This document shows, in pieces, positions 25,601 through 35,359 of a stretch of DNA of 64,000 nt. The notes under the pieces are model-generated. The model was not told where the DNA came from. It saw nothing but the letters and a program-made list of their open reading frames with translations, and did not search any database. The stretch spans positions 248,001 through 312,000 of the forward strand of contig JAFEBL010000017.1 in the NCBI GenBank assembly GCA_018242665.1. Reading direction: 5' to 3'. The stretch comes from Nitrospira sp. GTDB taxonomy: Bacteria; Nitrospirota; Nitrospiria; Nitrospirales; Nitrospiraceae. Made by a program: the position numbers and the translations under genes. How positions within the stretch are numbered: position 1 is the first letter of the stretch; each line of letters starts with the position of its first letter.

Positions 25601-28330
25601 CTACCTGTGCTGAGCGGACTCGGCATGAATCGGCAGGCAGATCGTGAACTGCGTCCCGATTCCCGGTTCACTCTCCACCTGAATCGTCCCGCCATGCTCC
25701 TCGATGATACCGCGGACGACCGTCAGGCCCAGGCCGGTACCTTTGCCGAATTCCTTGGTCGTGAAAAATGGATCGAAGATCTTGGCAATCACATCCTTCG
25801 GCATTCCATGGCCACTATCGCCGATCACGAGCATCACCATGCCGCGGTCCATCGCCGGCATCAATGAGACCTTGAGGACGCCTCCATCCGGCATGGCGTG
25901 GATGGCATTCATGACCAAGTTGATCAATACCTGGCTCATTTGATCAGAGTCGGCGCGTACCAAGGGGCACGATTCCGCGAAGGAGGTCTCGACTGTGATC
26001 TGGCTATGTGAGAGCCGTTCCTGAAAGATTTCCAGATTGTCCTCGATGGTCTGCCGGAGATCCAGAGCGCGATGTTCGACCGGACGCCGGCGCGCAAACG
26101 CCAGCAACTGATTCATCACCCGGGTGATCCGTTCCACCTGACTGATAATCGTCTGGAGCCCCTTCCTGACCGGCTCCTCCTTCGTCCGCTCCATTAAGTA
26201 TTCTGCGCGCCCCAGGATGACGTTCATGGGTGTCCCGATCTCATGCGCCATGCCGGAGGCCACCGTGCCGAGTTCCGCCACGCGCTCGGTCCGGCGAAGC
26301 TGCGCTTGCAACCGTTTGCGCTCCGTGATGTCGCTGGCAATCCCGTCGACTCGCAGAGGATGGGCAAGAGGGTCTTTAATGACCCGGCCACGATCATGCA
26401 GCCATCGAACTTCGCCGTCCTGTCGGACAATGCGATACTCGACATCGAATTCTCCCACACGCTCGAGCTCCCACAGCGCCTGATCGACCAAGCCCCGATC
26501 CTCCGCATGCACCACCGAGAACCGCAGCGAGGGCTCCGAAAGAAACTCTGCGACCGGCCGCCCATAGATCTGCGCCACGGACGGACTCACATAGTGCAGT
26601 ACGGACAAATCCAGAGACGACGACCAAATCACATCCTCCATCGAACCCAGCAGGCTCTGCAGACGCTCTTCGCTTTCACGCAGTCGCTGTTCTGAAACCT
26701 TACGCATCGACAGATCGCGCAGAACGACCAGAATCCCGACGCCGGCTTCGTCCTGAAAGCGGGCGGCCCTCACGGCCACATCCACAGCCGCCCCATCCAG
26801 CCGAACGGCCTTTTCCTCGACCTCAGGGACCGTGCTGCCGGAATCCAGCAGATGTCGAATGCGCTCCCGAACCAAATCGTGAAAGTCGGCATGCACCAAT
26901 TCGTAGAGCGACCGGCCGAGAATGTCTTCCGGCTGACTTGCCCCGAACAGCTGTAAACCCTGCTCGTTGATGAAGACAATCCGACCCCCGCGATTGACCA
27001 CAATGGCATCCGGCAACACCGCCAACAGGCGTCGATAGCGCTCCTCGCTCTGACGCAACAACTGTTCAGTCTTTTTCCACTCGGTCACATCCCGCGTCAC
27101 ACCCAGCACCGCGGACAGGCTGCCGTCGGCGGCGCGCAACGGCACCACATGGATATCCAACCAACGAGGAGTCCCCAGAAACCCCACGAGTTGAAACTCC
27201 AGCCTGCCCGCCTCCCCTTGTGCGGCCTTCCGGATGATGTCGCGAAACGCCGGCTGAAACTCCACGGCCACCAATCCGCACACATCTCTGCCGACGACCT
27301 GTGCCCTATCCGCCGCCTCAAGTATGGCCATCCCTGCGGCATTGATGGTCTGCACCGTGCCGTCGAGCGCCAGCACCTTGACACATTCCGGGGCGGTCTC
27401 GATGATGGCCCGCAACAGTCCCTCACGCTCCGCCAGTTCCTGCTCCAGCCGCTTGCGCGCGGTGATATCACGGAGGATGACGGTGTAATACCGAATGCCT
27501 TCAATGCCGATTTGGGAGATCGCCGCCTCAATAGGAAACTCTTCACCATTGGCCCGGACGCCCATGATCACGCCCAGCGATCCCATATGCCGCGTCGTGA
27601 CGCCCGATCGGCTGAACTCCCGGATATGTTCGCTATGGACCCCGCGAAAGCGCTCGGGAATGAGCCGGTCCAACCGCCGCCCCATCATGTCCTGCGCACC
27701 CCAGCCAAACATGTCTTCCGCAGCCTGGTTGAACAACACGATCTTGTGCGCGTCATCGACAGTGATGATGGCATCCATGGCCGACTGCACGATTCCTTCG
27801 AAGCGCAGCTTATCGCGACGGAGCTCCGCTTCGGTTCGGCCTTGCCCGACCTCTGCCGCCGCAGCGTCAGCACGCACCTCTGTCTCCTCCCCCGCATCGT
27901 CTTGGCGCTTCGCAACCGATGCCGACGGTCCATGACGGGCATCGGGCGGCATCCCATTCGTCCGGCGCATCACCGCGAGCGTGGCCACGGCGCCCATGAC
28001 CCCAATGCCCAGCAGGCGATTCAACCAGGAAGACCATGGAGGGAGTCCAGCAGACGAGACCAGGAGACCGCCGACGGCCAAACCAGCGACCAGCCCCATG
28101 ATATACAGCGGGGCGCGGACGCGGGAACTCCCGGCCGTCAACGCGATGGGAATCGCATAGAGCAACCAGACGTCGATCTCCGCCGATACCGACAGGTCCA
28201 AGACCAAGATGCCGGCAGCCAACAGCACCGGGCCGCAAAATTCACGAACGAAAGTTTTTTGCGAAAAGAACTGCACGGCCATGACTCCCCGTATCGCGGT
28301 GAGACGATAACACTCGTCCGCCTGATTCAT
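25601..28330 (-). CDS. membrane-anchored multi-PAS sensor histidine kinase
   Basis: 909 residues. An N-terminal membrane part of about three or four helices (about 30-125), then four PAS domains (about 178-300, 305-425, 430-545 and 550-680). The kinase core has H-box [18 protein letters not shown] (phospho-His near 694), N-box [21 protein letters not shown] and [20 protein letters not shown]. All catalytic residues are present. It belongs to the NtrB-like group that pairs with NtrC-type regulators; the gene for such a regulator is directly upstream (28571) and a single receiver directly downstream. A role in sensing a redox or metal signal for the copper module is inference. Confidence 0.92.
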   Translation of the reverse strand: MNQADECYRLTAIRGVMAVQFFSQKTFVREFCGPVLLAAGILVLDLSVSAEIDVWLLYAIPIALTAGSSRVRAPLYIMGLVAGLAVGGLLVSSAGLPPWSSWLNRLLGIGVMGAVATLAVMRRTNGMPPDARHGPSASVAKRQDDAGEETEVRADAAAAEVGQGRTEAELRRDKLRFEGIVQSAMDAIITVDDAHKIVLFNQAAEDMFGWGAQDMMGRRLDRLIPERFRGVHSEHIREFSRSGVTTRHMGSLGVIMGVRANGEEFPIEAAISQIGIEGIRYYTVILRDITARKRLEQELAEREGLLRAIIETAPECVKVLALDGTVQTINAAGMAILEAADRAQVVGRDVCGLVAVEFQPAFRDIIRKAAQGEAGRLEFQLVGFLGTPRWLDIHVVPLRAADGSLSAVLGVTRDVTEWKKTEQLLRQSEERYRRLLAVLPDAIVVNRGGRIVFINEQGLQLFGASQPEDILGRSLYELVHADFHDLVRERIRHLLDSGSTVPEVEEKAVRLDGAAVDVAVRAARFQDEAGVGILVVLRDLSMRKVSEQRLRESEERLQSLLGSMEDVIWSSSLDLSVLHYVSPSVAQIYGRPVAEFLSEPSLRFSVVHAEDRGLVDQALWELERVGEFDVEYRIVRQDGEVRWLHDRGRVIKDPLAHPLRVDGIASDITERKRLQAQLRRTERVAELGTVASGMAHEIGTPMNVILGRAEYLMERTKEEPVRKGLQTIISQVERITRVMNQLLAFARRRPVEHRALDLRQTIEDNLEIFQERLSHSQITVETSFAESCPLVRADSDQMSQVLINLVMNAIHAMPDGGVLKVSLMPAMDRGMVMLVIGDSGHGMPKDVIAKIFDPFFTTKEFGKGTGLGLTVVRGIIEEHGGTIQVESEPGIGTQFTICLPIHAESAQHR

Positions 28331-28570
28331 ACCCGTTCGTCACGAAATCGCTGAGCCATGTCGCGAGACTGGCGCGCCGAGGCCGGATGTTCCAGCGCGT
28401 ACTGGTGTCGTACTCTTCTGAGGGGCGAACGGGCGCGAGGAATGACCAGCACCACGTCTGTGCGGGCCGCTGAATCGGTGAGACGGCCGGACCGGAGGTC
28501 AAACCCGACGGCCGACGGCTCGTCGCAGCGGATCGGCAAGTGCAGCAGAAGCGCTCATGAGTCATGCGGG

Positions 28571-29950
28571 CTAGGCGTCTGCCTGTGGTTTGCCCTCGAT
28601 CTCGGCCAACTTGCGGTAGAGGGTCTTGCGATCGATCCCCAGCACATGCGCGGCCTGATATTTGTTCCCGCCCGTCTTTTCCAGGATCTTGACGATATAT
28701 TCCTTCTCCACTTCATGGAGCGGCAAGGTTCGTTCAGCCGCTTCGTCGAGAATCCGGCGGTCTCCCCTGGCGCCCTGAACCTGAATGGGCAAATCTTCCG
28801 CGCCAATGACGTCGCCATGACTCAAGGTCACCGCTCGTTCAATGACATTCTCCAATTCCCGGACATTGCCCGGCCAAGCATAATCCGCCAGCATGGCGAG
28901 AGCCGGCTCGCTGAGGCCCTTCATTTGCCTGCCGCGGGCGACAGCACACTTTTTCAGAAAGGCATCCACGAGGATCGGAATATCTTCCCGCCGTTCCCGC
29001 AAGGGCGGCAATCGCAACTCGATGACGTTGAGCCGGTAGTAAAAATCTTCGCGGAAGCGCTTGTTCTTCACTTCATCAACGAGATTCAAGTTGGTCGCGG
29101 CAATGATCCGCACATCGACAGGAATGGACTTCGTCGCGCCCACACGCCGGATCTCCCGCTCTTGAATGGCGCGCAAGAGCTTCGCTTGCAACATGAGGGG
29201 CAACTCGCTGATCTCATCCAGAAACAGCGTGCCCTTCTGCGCTTCCTCGAACAACCCGCGTTTATCCATCTTGGCATCGGTGAAGGAACCTCGCATATGG
29301 CCGAACAATTCGCTTTCCAGCAGCTGCTCGGGAATCGCCGCGCAATTCACCGGCACGAACGGCGCATCACGCCGGTCGCTGTTGTAATGAATGGCCTTGG
29401 CCACCAGTTCTTTCCCCGTGCCGCTCTCTCCGGTAATCAGCACATTGGTCGGGCTGTCGGCCACCCGGCGAATCAAATCGAAGACGGCCTGCATCGGTTT
29501 GCTCTTGCCGAGAATCTGATGAAAGCTGTATTCCTTGTGCACTTCCTTCCGCAGACGACTCACCTCGCGCCGGAGCGCCGCTTCGCGAACCGCCCGCTCG
29601 ACCACACGCACCAACTCTTCGGTCTTCACCGGCTTGGTCAGGTAGTCGCTCGCCCCATGCCGCATCGCATCGACAGCGGTTTCCACCGTGCCGAAGGCCG
29701 TCATTAAAATCACGCCGATGTCGGGATACCGTTGTTTGATCTCCGTCAGCAATTCCGTGCCCTGCATGCCCTTCATCCTGAGGTCGGTCAAGACAACGGC
29801 ATAGTCTTCCTCGCTGAGTTGTTGCAGCGCCTCGTCCCCGCTGCCCACGCCCATGCACTGGTGTCCGCGGCCTTGCAGCACATCACAGAGCAGACTCCGC
29901 ATGTCGGCGTCATCGTCGACTACTAGCACCGCTCCCCATTCCTCGGTCAT
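28571..29950 (-). CDS. NtrC-type response regulator with variant GAFTGA loop
   Basis: 459 residues. Receiver (about 5-118) with acidic residues VVDDDAD, phospho-Asp in VVLTDLRMKG and Lys in TKPVK. AAA+ domain with GESGTGKE and GTLFLDE. The sigma-54 contact loop reads GSFTDA in place of GAFTGA; the key Phe-Thr is kept, so it may still contact RpoN, perhaps less well or at special promoters. C-terminal Fis-type HTH (NKYQAAHVLGIDRKTLYRKL). It is the probable partner of the multi-PAS kinase 240 bases downstream. The spacing suggests a shared transcript starting above 29950. Confidence 0.92.
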   Translation of the reverse strand: MTEEWGAVLVVDDDADMRSLLCDVLQGRGHQCMGVGSGDEALQQLSEEDYAVVLTDLRMKGMQGTELLTEIKQRYPDIGVILMTAFGTVETAVDAMRHGASDYLTKPVKTEELVRVVERAVREAALRREVSRLRKEVHKEYSFHQILGKSKPMQAVFDLIRRVADSPTNVLITGESGTGKELVAKAIHYNSDRRDAPFVPVNCAAIPEQLLESELFGHMRGSFTDAKMDKRGLFEEAQKGTLFLDEISELPLMLQAKLLRAIQEREIRRVGATKSIPVDVRIIAATNLNLVDEVKNKRFREDFYYRLNVIELRLPPLRERREDIPILVDAFLKKCAVARGRQMKGLSEPALAMLADYAWPGNVRELENVIERAVTLSHGDVIGAEDLPIQVQGARGDRRILDEAAERTLPLHEVEKEYIVKILEKTGGNKYQAAHVLGIDRKTLYRKLAEIEGKPQADA

Positions 29951-30377
29951 ACACCCTTCCTCTCTGGATCATACGGACGAATCAGGACCGGCCGAGCATG
30001 CGCGAACAGACTAATCGGCTGACTCACAGGCGGTCAAGGGGCGTCCTGCCGCAACCGGTTTCAGGGAGCTGTCCCAAAATGCCTCATCACCTTTTCCGCC
30101 TCGCCTCCTCGCAATGCAAGATGCCAGGGCTATTTACAATTCCATGGCCCCGCTCCACAAACCGGACCGGCACTTCTCACACGTTCCTCCTCATGGGACG
30201 GAGTGACCACATGGGTTCGAGGCGCTATGAGCAAGAGCCGCTCCAGACCAGTCACGCCAGGCCGGTTGTGCCGACGTCAGGCCCAGTGGGGCAAGTCAAG
30301 GCCATTTTCCCGTCCCCGTTACCCCCGTCTGGAAGGCGCCTTCGCCCAAGCTCAGGCAAACTGCACTTGTCCTGGTG
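29951..30377. other. intergenic stretch upstream of the NtrC-type gene
   Basis: About 430 bases with no convincing gene on either strand. It must carry the promoter of the minus-strand regulatory operon and perhaps decayed sequence belonging to the macA remnant that follows. I see no clear promoter element. Confidence 0.45.
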
Positions 30378-30837
30378 ATGGTACGTCTTCTCGCAATCCT
30401 TGCCGTGGCCTTGTGGCGTTGATGGTCCCCGGCCCTTGTGGCCGGTCACTATAAGACTTTGCCGATCGAACGTGGACCGATCACCGCAGGGGTCACCGCC
30501 ACGGGCGCCGTCAATCCTGTGATCTCCGTGCAGGTCGGCAGTCAGCATCAGTACGGCGTCCCACCGCCACAGAGGAAATCAAGGAACTGCTGCGTGCACG
30601 ACACCGGATTCATCCGGCGGAGGAAAACGACTTCACAATCCGCACAATGGAGGACGTGGCGGAAACGGTGCGGGGGCGCGCATCCTCACCTATATCATCG
30701 GCTGGCCGACGATTATTTCTTCACAGGCCGTGGCCGTCACCTTCCTGTTCTCGTTGGCCGTGGGGATCTTCTTCGGCCTCTATCCCGCCAATAAGGCTTC
30801 TCGCATGAACCCGATCGAAGCATTGCACTGGGAATAG
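30378..30837 (+). pseudogene. decayed macA-macB remnant (adaptor and ABC permease fragments)
   Basis: Three fragments of a MacA/MacB-type exporter lie in a row in broken frames. From 30378 an adaptor N-terminus reads MVRLLAILAVALWR, a stop, then AGHYKTLPIERGPITAG and TATGAVNPVISVQVGSQ. From about 30563 a MacB middle piece reads TEEIKELLRARHR then ENDFTIRTMEDVAET. From about 30685 the MacB C-terminus reads ARILTYIIGWPTIIS and ends FFGLYPANKASRMNPIEALHWE with a stop at 30837. Large internal parts of both genes and the ATPase domain are missing, so this is the scar of deletions in a former macAB operon. It is on the strand opposite to its neighbours. Confidence 0.8.
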
Positions 30838-30846
30838 AATGAAGAC

Positions 30847-31045
30847 CCTATTCAGCAAACCGACCAGGCGCCAACGACAACTTTGAGGGATATCGGCAAG
30901 TTCTCATCAGAGGAACAGCTTCTGAATAGGCACGTGGCAAGCGAGTAAAGGTCGTTGTTATTTTCCCAGCGGGCGGCCTGGGTGCTCACGAGTGCGCGCG
31001 TCCAACGAGGGCCTTCTGAGGCCGCGCGTTGCGCGAGCAACGGAG
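30847..31045. repeat. hairpin-rich spacer, possible dispersed element
   Basis: The segment starts with CCTATTCAG, whose inverted copy CTGAATAGG occurs about 80 bases later. It then has several short hairpins: CCCAG/CTGGG, GGCCT-TCTG-AGGCC and CGTTGC-GCGA-GCAACG. A minus-strand frame reads through it (GPRWTRALVSTQAARWENNN), but it has no ribosome-binding site and runs into lipA, so I do not call a gene. Dense hairpins next to a deletion scar suggest a non-coding repeat element. Only one copy is visible in this window. Confidence 0.4.
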
Positions 31046-31068
31046 TACCCCGGACGCCCGCACTCTTC

Positions 31069-31977
31069 TCAATGTCCTGCGACTTGTTGTTCGGCGTGGT
31101 AGGAGCTGCGAACCAGCGGGCCAGATTCGACATGGCGGAAGCCGAGGGCGAGGCCTTCTTCCTTCAAGGCAGCGAACTCGTCGGGATGGTAGAACCGCGC
31201 GACGGCGAGATGCTCCTTCGTCGGCTGGAGATATTGGCCGATCGTCAGGATGTCGCAATCGACCGCTCGCAGGTCGCGCATGACCTCGCGGGCTTCGTCC
31301 GTCGATTCGCCCATGCCGACAATCAATCCCGACTTGGTCGTCATCCCCATCTGTTTGGCTCGCCCCAGCAACTCGATCGATCGTTGATACTTACCCTGCG
31401 GCCGGATCGACGGGAACAGCCGTCTCACCGTTTCGATATTGTGGTTCAGGATGTCCGGCCGCTCAGCCGCCACCGCCGCGAGCGCCGCCTCATTGCCTTC
31501 AAAGTCAGGAATGAGCACTTCAATCGTACAACTGGGAATCAATCGCCGGATATGGCGGATCGTCTCGGCAAAGACGGAGGCGCCGCCATCTTCAAGTTCG
31601 TCGCGATTGACCGACGTGATCACGGCATGGCGCAAACTGAGCGCCTGAATCGCCTCCGCCACCCGCAGCGGTTCTTCGTGATCAACGGCATGAGGCCGGC
31701 CGGTGGCCACCGAGCAGTAGTGGCAGCGTCGCGTGCAGATATCGCCGAGAATCAAAAACGTTGCGGTGCGCGCATTCCAACATTCCCACACATTCGGGCA
31801 GCGCGCCTCCTCGCAAATCGTGTGCAGCTTGAGCCGATCCATCGTGCGGCGAATATCGTGATAGTCCGGACCGGTTTGCAGCCGGACCTTGAACCAGGGC
31901 GGCAGGCGGCGGGATGGAGACGCTGGCGGCTCCTGTGGCTCGGAGGTGTGGCGCGCATCGATTTGAATGAAGCTCAT
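31069..31977 (-). CDS. lipA: lipoyl synthase
   Basis: 302 residues. It carries both [4Fe-4S] motifs of the family: Cys-x4-Cys-x5-Cys in TICEEARCPNVWECW and the radical-SAM Cys-x3-Cys-x2-Cys in CTRRCHYC, plus the C-terminal serine ligand region VRSSYHAE. It inserts two sulfurs into protein-bound octanoate, making the lipoyl group of the E2 subunit encoded directly upstream. The start codon overlaps the stop of the E2 gene by four bases (ATGA), so the two are translationally coupled. Confidence 0.97.
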   Translation of the reverse strand: MSFIQIDARHTSEPQEPPASPSRRLPPWFKVRLQTGPDYHDIRRTMDRLKLHTICEEARCPNVWECWNARTATFLILGDICTRRCHYCSVATGRPHAVDHEEPLRVAEAIQALSLRHAVITSVNRDELEDGGASVFAETIRHIRRLIPSCTIEVLIPDFEGNEAALAAVAAERPDILNHNIETVRRLFPSIRPQGKYQRSIELLGRAKQMGMTTKSGLIVGMGESTDEAREVMRDLRAVDCDILTIGQYLQPTKEHLAVARFYHPDEFAALKEEGLALGFRHVESGPLVRSSYHAEQQVAGH

Positions 31978-33173
31978 GGCGTCACCACCGGCGTGAGCAA
32001 TTCCTGCGGATGCTCCAACACCCGCTTGAACTCTTTGAGAAACTGCGCGCCCATCAATCCGTCCAGCGCACGGTGATCACAGGAGAGCGTCACTTTCATG
32101 CGCCGCCCGGCGACCACCGCCCCCTTGGACACGACCGGGACATCGCGTATTGCGCCCACCGCAAGCGAAGCCGCCTGCGGCGGCATGAGCAGCGCGATAA
32201 ACTGATCCACGTCGAACATGCCGAGATTGGAGATGGCAAAGGTCGCCCCCGTATATTCCTGCGGCGACAACCGTTTCTGCCTCGCCCGGTCGATCAACTG
32301 CTTCGTTTCTACAGAAATTTCGGCTAACGTCTTCCCCTCGCAATTTCTCACGACCGGCGTAATCAAACCATCGTCCATGCCGACCGCCACGCCGATATCA
32401 ATCTGCGCATACCGCCTGATGGCCTCGCCCGCAAACGAGACGTTGACCTCCGGATGCCGGGTGAGCGCCAACGCCGCAGCCTTGATGAGCACATCGGTGA
32501 TCGACGGATGGGGTTGGCGGCTCTGCTTGAACTCAGCGCGTACCCGTTCGGCCTGTTCCATGTCGATATCAACCGTGAGATAAAAATGCGGTACCGGCGC
32601 CTTGCTCTGCACCGTCGATCTGGCGATGGCCTTGCGCATCTGGCTCAGCGGCTGATCGATGCCGGCAGGCAAGGCTTGCGCGCTGGGAGCAACGGCGCCG
32701 GCCACATCGTCTTCGACAATGCGCCCACCCGGACCGGTGCCGGTGAGAGTAGCGAGATCAATGCCCCGTTCCGCCGCCAGGGCTTTCGCCCGTGGAGAGG
32801 CCAATACCCGTTCTCCGCGTGATCGCGTCGGTGATGCAGGCGCGGCCGTGTCTGTTCGCGGTGCTGGTTTCGATGTGCTGCCGACCGAAGGCGCAGCCGT
32901 CACGCTATCAGACAAGGCCGAGGCAATGTCTTCATCAGCCTCCGCGATGACGGCGATCAACTTGCCCGATTGCACGGTTTCGCCATCATGCACGAGGAGT
33001 TTTCGCAGGACGCCGGGAGCAAAGGCTTCCAGATCCATGACCGCCTTGTCGGTTTCAATCTCGGCGATCACTTCACCGGCATGGACCGTATCACCCTCAT
33101 GTTTCTTCCAGGCGAGCAACACGCCTTCCTCCATGGTGTCGGTCAGCTTCGGCATGACGACGCGGCTAGCCAT
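31974..33173 (-). CDS. pdhC: pyruvate dehydrogenase complex E2, dihydrolipoamide acetyltransferase
   Basis: 399 residues. One lipoyl domain with the modified Lys in EIETDKAVMDLEAF (about residue 42), an Ala/Pro-rich linker, a peripheral-subunit-binding domain (ASPRAKALAAERGIDLATL, about 130-165), and a C-terminal catalytic domain with CDHRALDG, where His and Asp act in acetyl transfer. It moves the acetyl group from E1 to CoA. It lies in the order pdhA-pdhB-pdhC-lipA. No gene for E3 (dihydrolipoamide dehydrogenase) is in the window. An acetoin dehydrogenase E2 is an alternative, as these families are close. Confidence 0.93.
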   Translation of the reverse strand: MASRVVMPKLTDTMEEGVLLAWKKHEGDTVHAGEVIAEIETDKAVMDLEAFAPGVLRKLLVHDGETVQSGKLIAVIAEADEDIASALSDSVTAAPSVGSTSKPAPRTDTAAPASPTRSRGERVLASPRAKALAAERGIDLATLTGTGPGGRIVEDDVAGAVAPSAQALPAGIDQPLSQMRKAIARSTVQSKAPVPHFYLTVDIDMEQAERVRAEFKQSRQPHPSITDVLIKAAALALTRHPEVNVSFAGEAIRRYAQIDIGVAVGMDDGLITPVVRNCEGKTLAEISVETKQLIDRARQKRLSPQEYTGATFAISNLGMFDVDQFIALLMPPQAASLAVGAIRDVPVVSKGAVVAGRRMKVTLSCDHRALDGLMGAQFLKEFKRVLEHPQELLTPVVTP

Positions 33174-33236
33174 GTATTCTCCTCCACGAAGCAGACGGTC
33201 TTCGACGACCGGCTTGTCTCCTTCGACTACCGTGCC

Positions 33237-34214
33237 TCATCCGGCACCACACAGTGATTTCACGGCTGTGACGACACGCGGCACGTCCGGAATGGCGGCA
33301 TCTTCCAACGGGCGGCTGTATGGAATCGGGACGTCCTCGCCGGTGACCCGGACAATCGGCGCATCCAAATAATCGAACGCCGCGCTGTAGATGCTCTCGG
33401 CAATCTGCGCCCCGAGTCCGCAGAACCGCCACCCTTCCTCGACGATCACCAGACGGCCCGTCTTGGTGACCGAGGTCATGATGGTATCAAGATCCAACGG
33501 TTTGAGCGTACGAGGATCGATTACTTCCACATCCAGGCCTTCCCGGCTCAATTGCTCAGCAGCCTCCAGCGCAACCAACAACATTTTGGAATAGGCCACG
33601 AGGGTGACATCGGTCCCCTCCCGCTTCACGTCAGCCTGGCCGAGCGGAATGGTGTACTCCCCATCGCCGACCTCGCCCTTTGTGCCATAGAGCAGTTGTG
33701 CCTCAATGAAGATCACCGGGTTGTGATCGCGAATGGCGCTCTTCAGCAACCCCTTCGCATCGTGCGGCGTGGCCGGAGCGATCACCTTCAAGCCCGGCAC
33801 ATGGCAGAACCAGGCCTCTAAACTCTGTGAATGCTGCGCCCCCAACTGATGCGCCGCGCTGCCCGGCCCGCGAATCACCAGCGGCACCGAGAGCTGGCCG
33901 CCTGACATGTACCGGATCTTGGCCGCGTTGTTCACAATCTGATCAAGCGCGACGATGCCGAAATTCATGGTCATCAGCTCGACGATCGGATGCAAGCCCG
34001 CCATGGCCGCCCCGATGGCCAGCCCGGTAAACCCGGCCTCGGTAATGGGTGTATCAACCACCCGCTGCGGTCCAAACTCCTCCACGAATCCCTTGGTCAC
34101 CTTGAAAGCGCCTTGGTAATAGCCGACTTCTTCGCCGATCAAAAAAATGCGCGAGTCCCGACGCATCTCTTCCCGCATGGCCTGATTGAGGGCTTCCCGG
34201 TAAGACAACAGCAT
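33237..34214 (-). CDS. pdhB: pyruvate dehydrogenase E1 component, beta subunit
   Basis: 325 residues with the transketolase-like pyrimidine-binding half (SYREALNQAMREEMRRDSRI, EEVGYYQGAFKVTKG, TPITEAGFTGLAIGAA) and the C-terminal half (EVIDPRTLKPLDLDTI, VEEGWRFCGLGAQIAE). It pairs with the alpha subunit to bind thiamine diphosphate and decarboxylate pyruvate. It starts three bases after the stop of pdhA, so the pair is co-translated. Acetoin dehydrogenase subunits look similar; the presence of lipA in the operon and of a full E2 supports a 2-oxoacid dehydrogenase, and pyruvate is the likeliest substrate. Confidence 0.93.
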   Translation of the reverse strand: MLLSYREALNQAMREEMRRDSRIFLIGEEVGYYQGAFKVTKGFVEEFGPQRVVDTPITEAGFTGLAIGAAMAGLHPIVELMTMNFGIVALDQIVNNAAKIRYMSGGQLSVPLVIRGPGSAAHQLGAQHSQSLEAWFCHVPGLKVIAPATPHDAKGLLKSAIRDHNPVIFIEAQLLYGTKGEVGDGEYTIPLGQADVKREGTDVTLVAYSKMLLVALEAAEQLSREGLDVEVIDPRTLKPLDLDTIMTSVTKTGRLVIVEEGWRFCGLGAQIAESIYSAAFDYLDAPIVRVTGEDVPIPYSRPLEDAAIPDVPRVVTAVKSLCGAG

Positions 34215-34217
34215 AGA

Positions 34218-35210
34218 TTACTCTTCCACCAGCACATCGGCATGCAGGCTCGCTGGATCGGGGAAGGGGCTTTCGTCCGCGAATGTCACTGCTGCCGCCA
34301 CGACCTCGCCGACCTCACGCTCGAGTTCCTTGAAATCCGACTCGCTGCATTGCGCCTGGTTCAGCATCGTCTCCTTCAGCACCACCAGTGGATCGCGCTT
34401 GCGATGTTCTTCCACTTCGTCTTTGGTCCGGTAGTGGCCGTGGGAGGGATCCGCCATCGAGTGGCCCATGAAGCGATACGTCATCGCTTCAATAAAATAC
34501 GGCCCCTGCCCCGCTCGAACCTGATCCACCACCCTGCGCATCAAGGCCCGCACGGCGAACACATCCATGCCATCGACGCGCTCGGCCGCAATGCCATAGG
34601 AGCGAGCGGCCTCCGCCACATTCTCATACAAGGCCACGGCCCGTTGCACGGGCGTGCCCATGCCGTATCGATTGTTCTCACAGATGAAAATCACCGGCAA
34701 TTTCCATAGGGCCGCGAGGTTGAACGCTTCATGCGCCTGGCCGCTGGGCACCGCACCTTCCCCGAAGAAACAGACGGTGACAAGATCTTGCTTCTGATAT
34801 TTCGATGCGAAGGCCAACCCCGTAGCCAGTGGAATGTGTCCCCCAACGATCGCATAGCCACCCATAAACCGCTTCGGGAGATCCACCAGATGCATGGAGC
34901 CGCCCTTGCCCTGGCACAACCCGGTCGCCTTGCCGAACAGTTCAGCCATCACCTTGCCCGGGTCTGACCCGCGCGCCAGACAATGTCCGTGGTCGCGATA
35001 GGCGCTGATGACATAGTCGTCCGGTCTGAGCGCATCGATGGCACCCACGGCAATCGCTTCCTCGCCGATATAGAGATGAAGAAATCCGGCGATCTTGGCG
35101 AGCGCGTACATTTCCGCCGATTTTTCTTCAAACCGGCGGATGAGCAACATCCGGCGATAGAGGGAAAGCAGATCGACCTTATCCATGTTCGCCATTATGC
35201 CTGCCGGCAT
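34218..35210 (-). CDS. pdhA: pyruvate dehydrogenase E1 component, alpha subunit
   Basis: 330 residues. Thiamine-diphosphate fold with the Mg/ThDP motif in the form GEGAVPSGQAHEA running to ENN (GEG replaces the usual GDG), and SAYRDHGHCLARG and GKGGSMHLVD, which are signature stretches of E1-alpha. The phosphorylation-loop region MGHSMADPSHGHYRTKDEV is also kept. It is the first gene of the operon, divergent from the SUMF1-fold gene at 35360. Starts at 35210, 35195 and 35186 are all possible; none has a strong ribosome-binding site, and the conserved protein begins near DKVDLLSLYRR. Confidence 0.94.
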   Translation of the reverse strand: MPAGIMANMDKVDLLSLYRRMLLIRRFEEKSAEMYALAKIAGFLHLYIGEEAIAVGAIDALRPDDYVISAYRDHGHCLARGSDPGKVMAELFGKATGLCQGKGGSMHLVDLPKRFMGGYAIVGGHIPLATGLAFASKYQKQDLVTVCFFGEGAVPSGQAHEAFNLAALWKLPVIFICENNRYGMGTPVQRAVALYENVAEAARSYGIAAERVDGMDVFAVRALMRRVVDQVRAGQGPYFIEAMTYRFMGHSMADPSHGHYRTKDEVEEHRKRDPLVVLKETMLNQAQCSESDFKELEREVGEVVAAAVTFADESPFPDPASLHADVLVEE

Positions 35211-35359
35211 GAATCTGACTCAACCCTGATATCTGGGAACGCAGCACCACATAATCATCCGCCAGTCCCAGCATATGAACCTTGTTCCCGGCAATCGGAT
35301 GCCGGTATAGTAGGCGTGGCCGGATTACCTGCATCGCAGAAGCCCGAACCCGTACGCAC

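Noticed and set aside
27149-28354. 401-residue plus-strand frame, and a 449-residue one at 28358-29707
   Set aside because: Both lie opposite the multi-PAS kinase and NtrC-type genes, which have full domain matches.
30852-31133. Possible small gene on the minus strand downstream of lipA
   Set aside because: No ribosome-binding site, starts inside lipA, and covers hairpin-rich sequence; treated as a repeat-like spacer.
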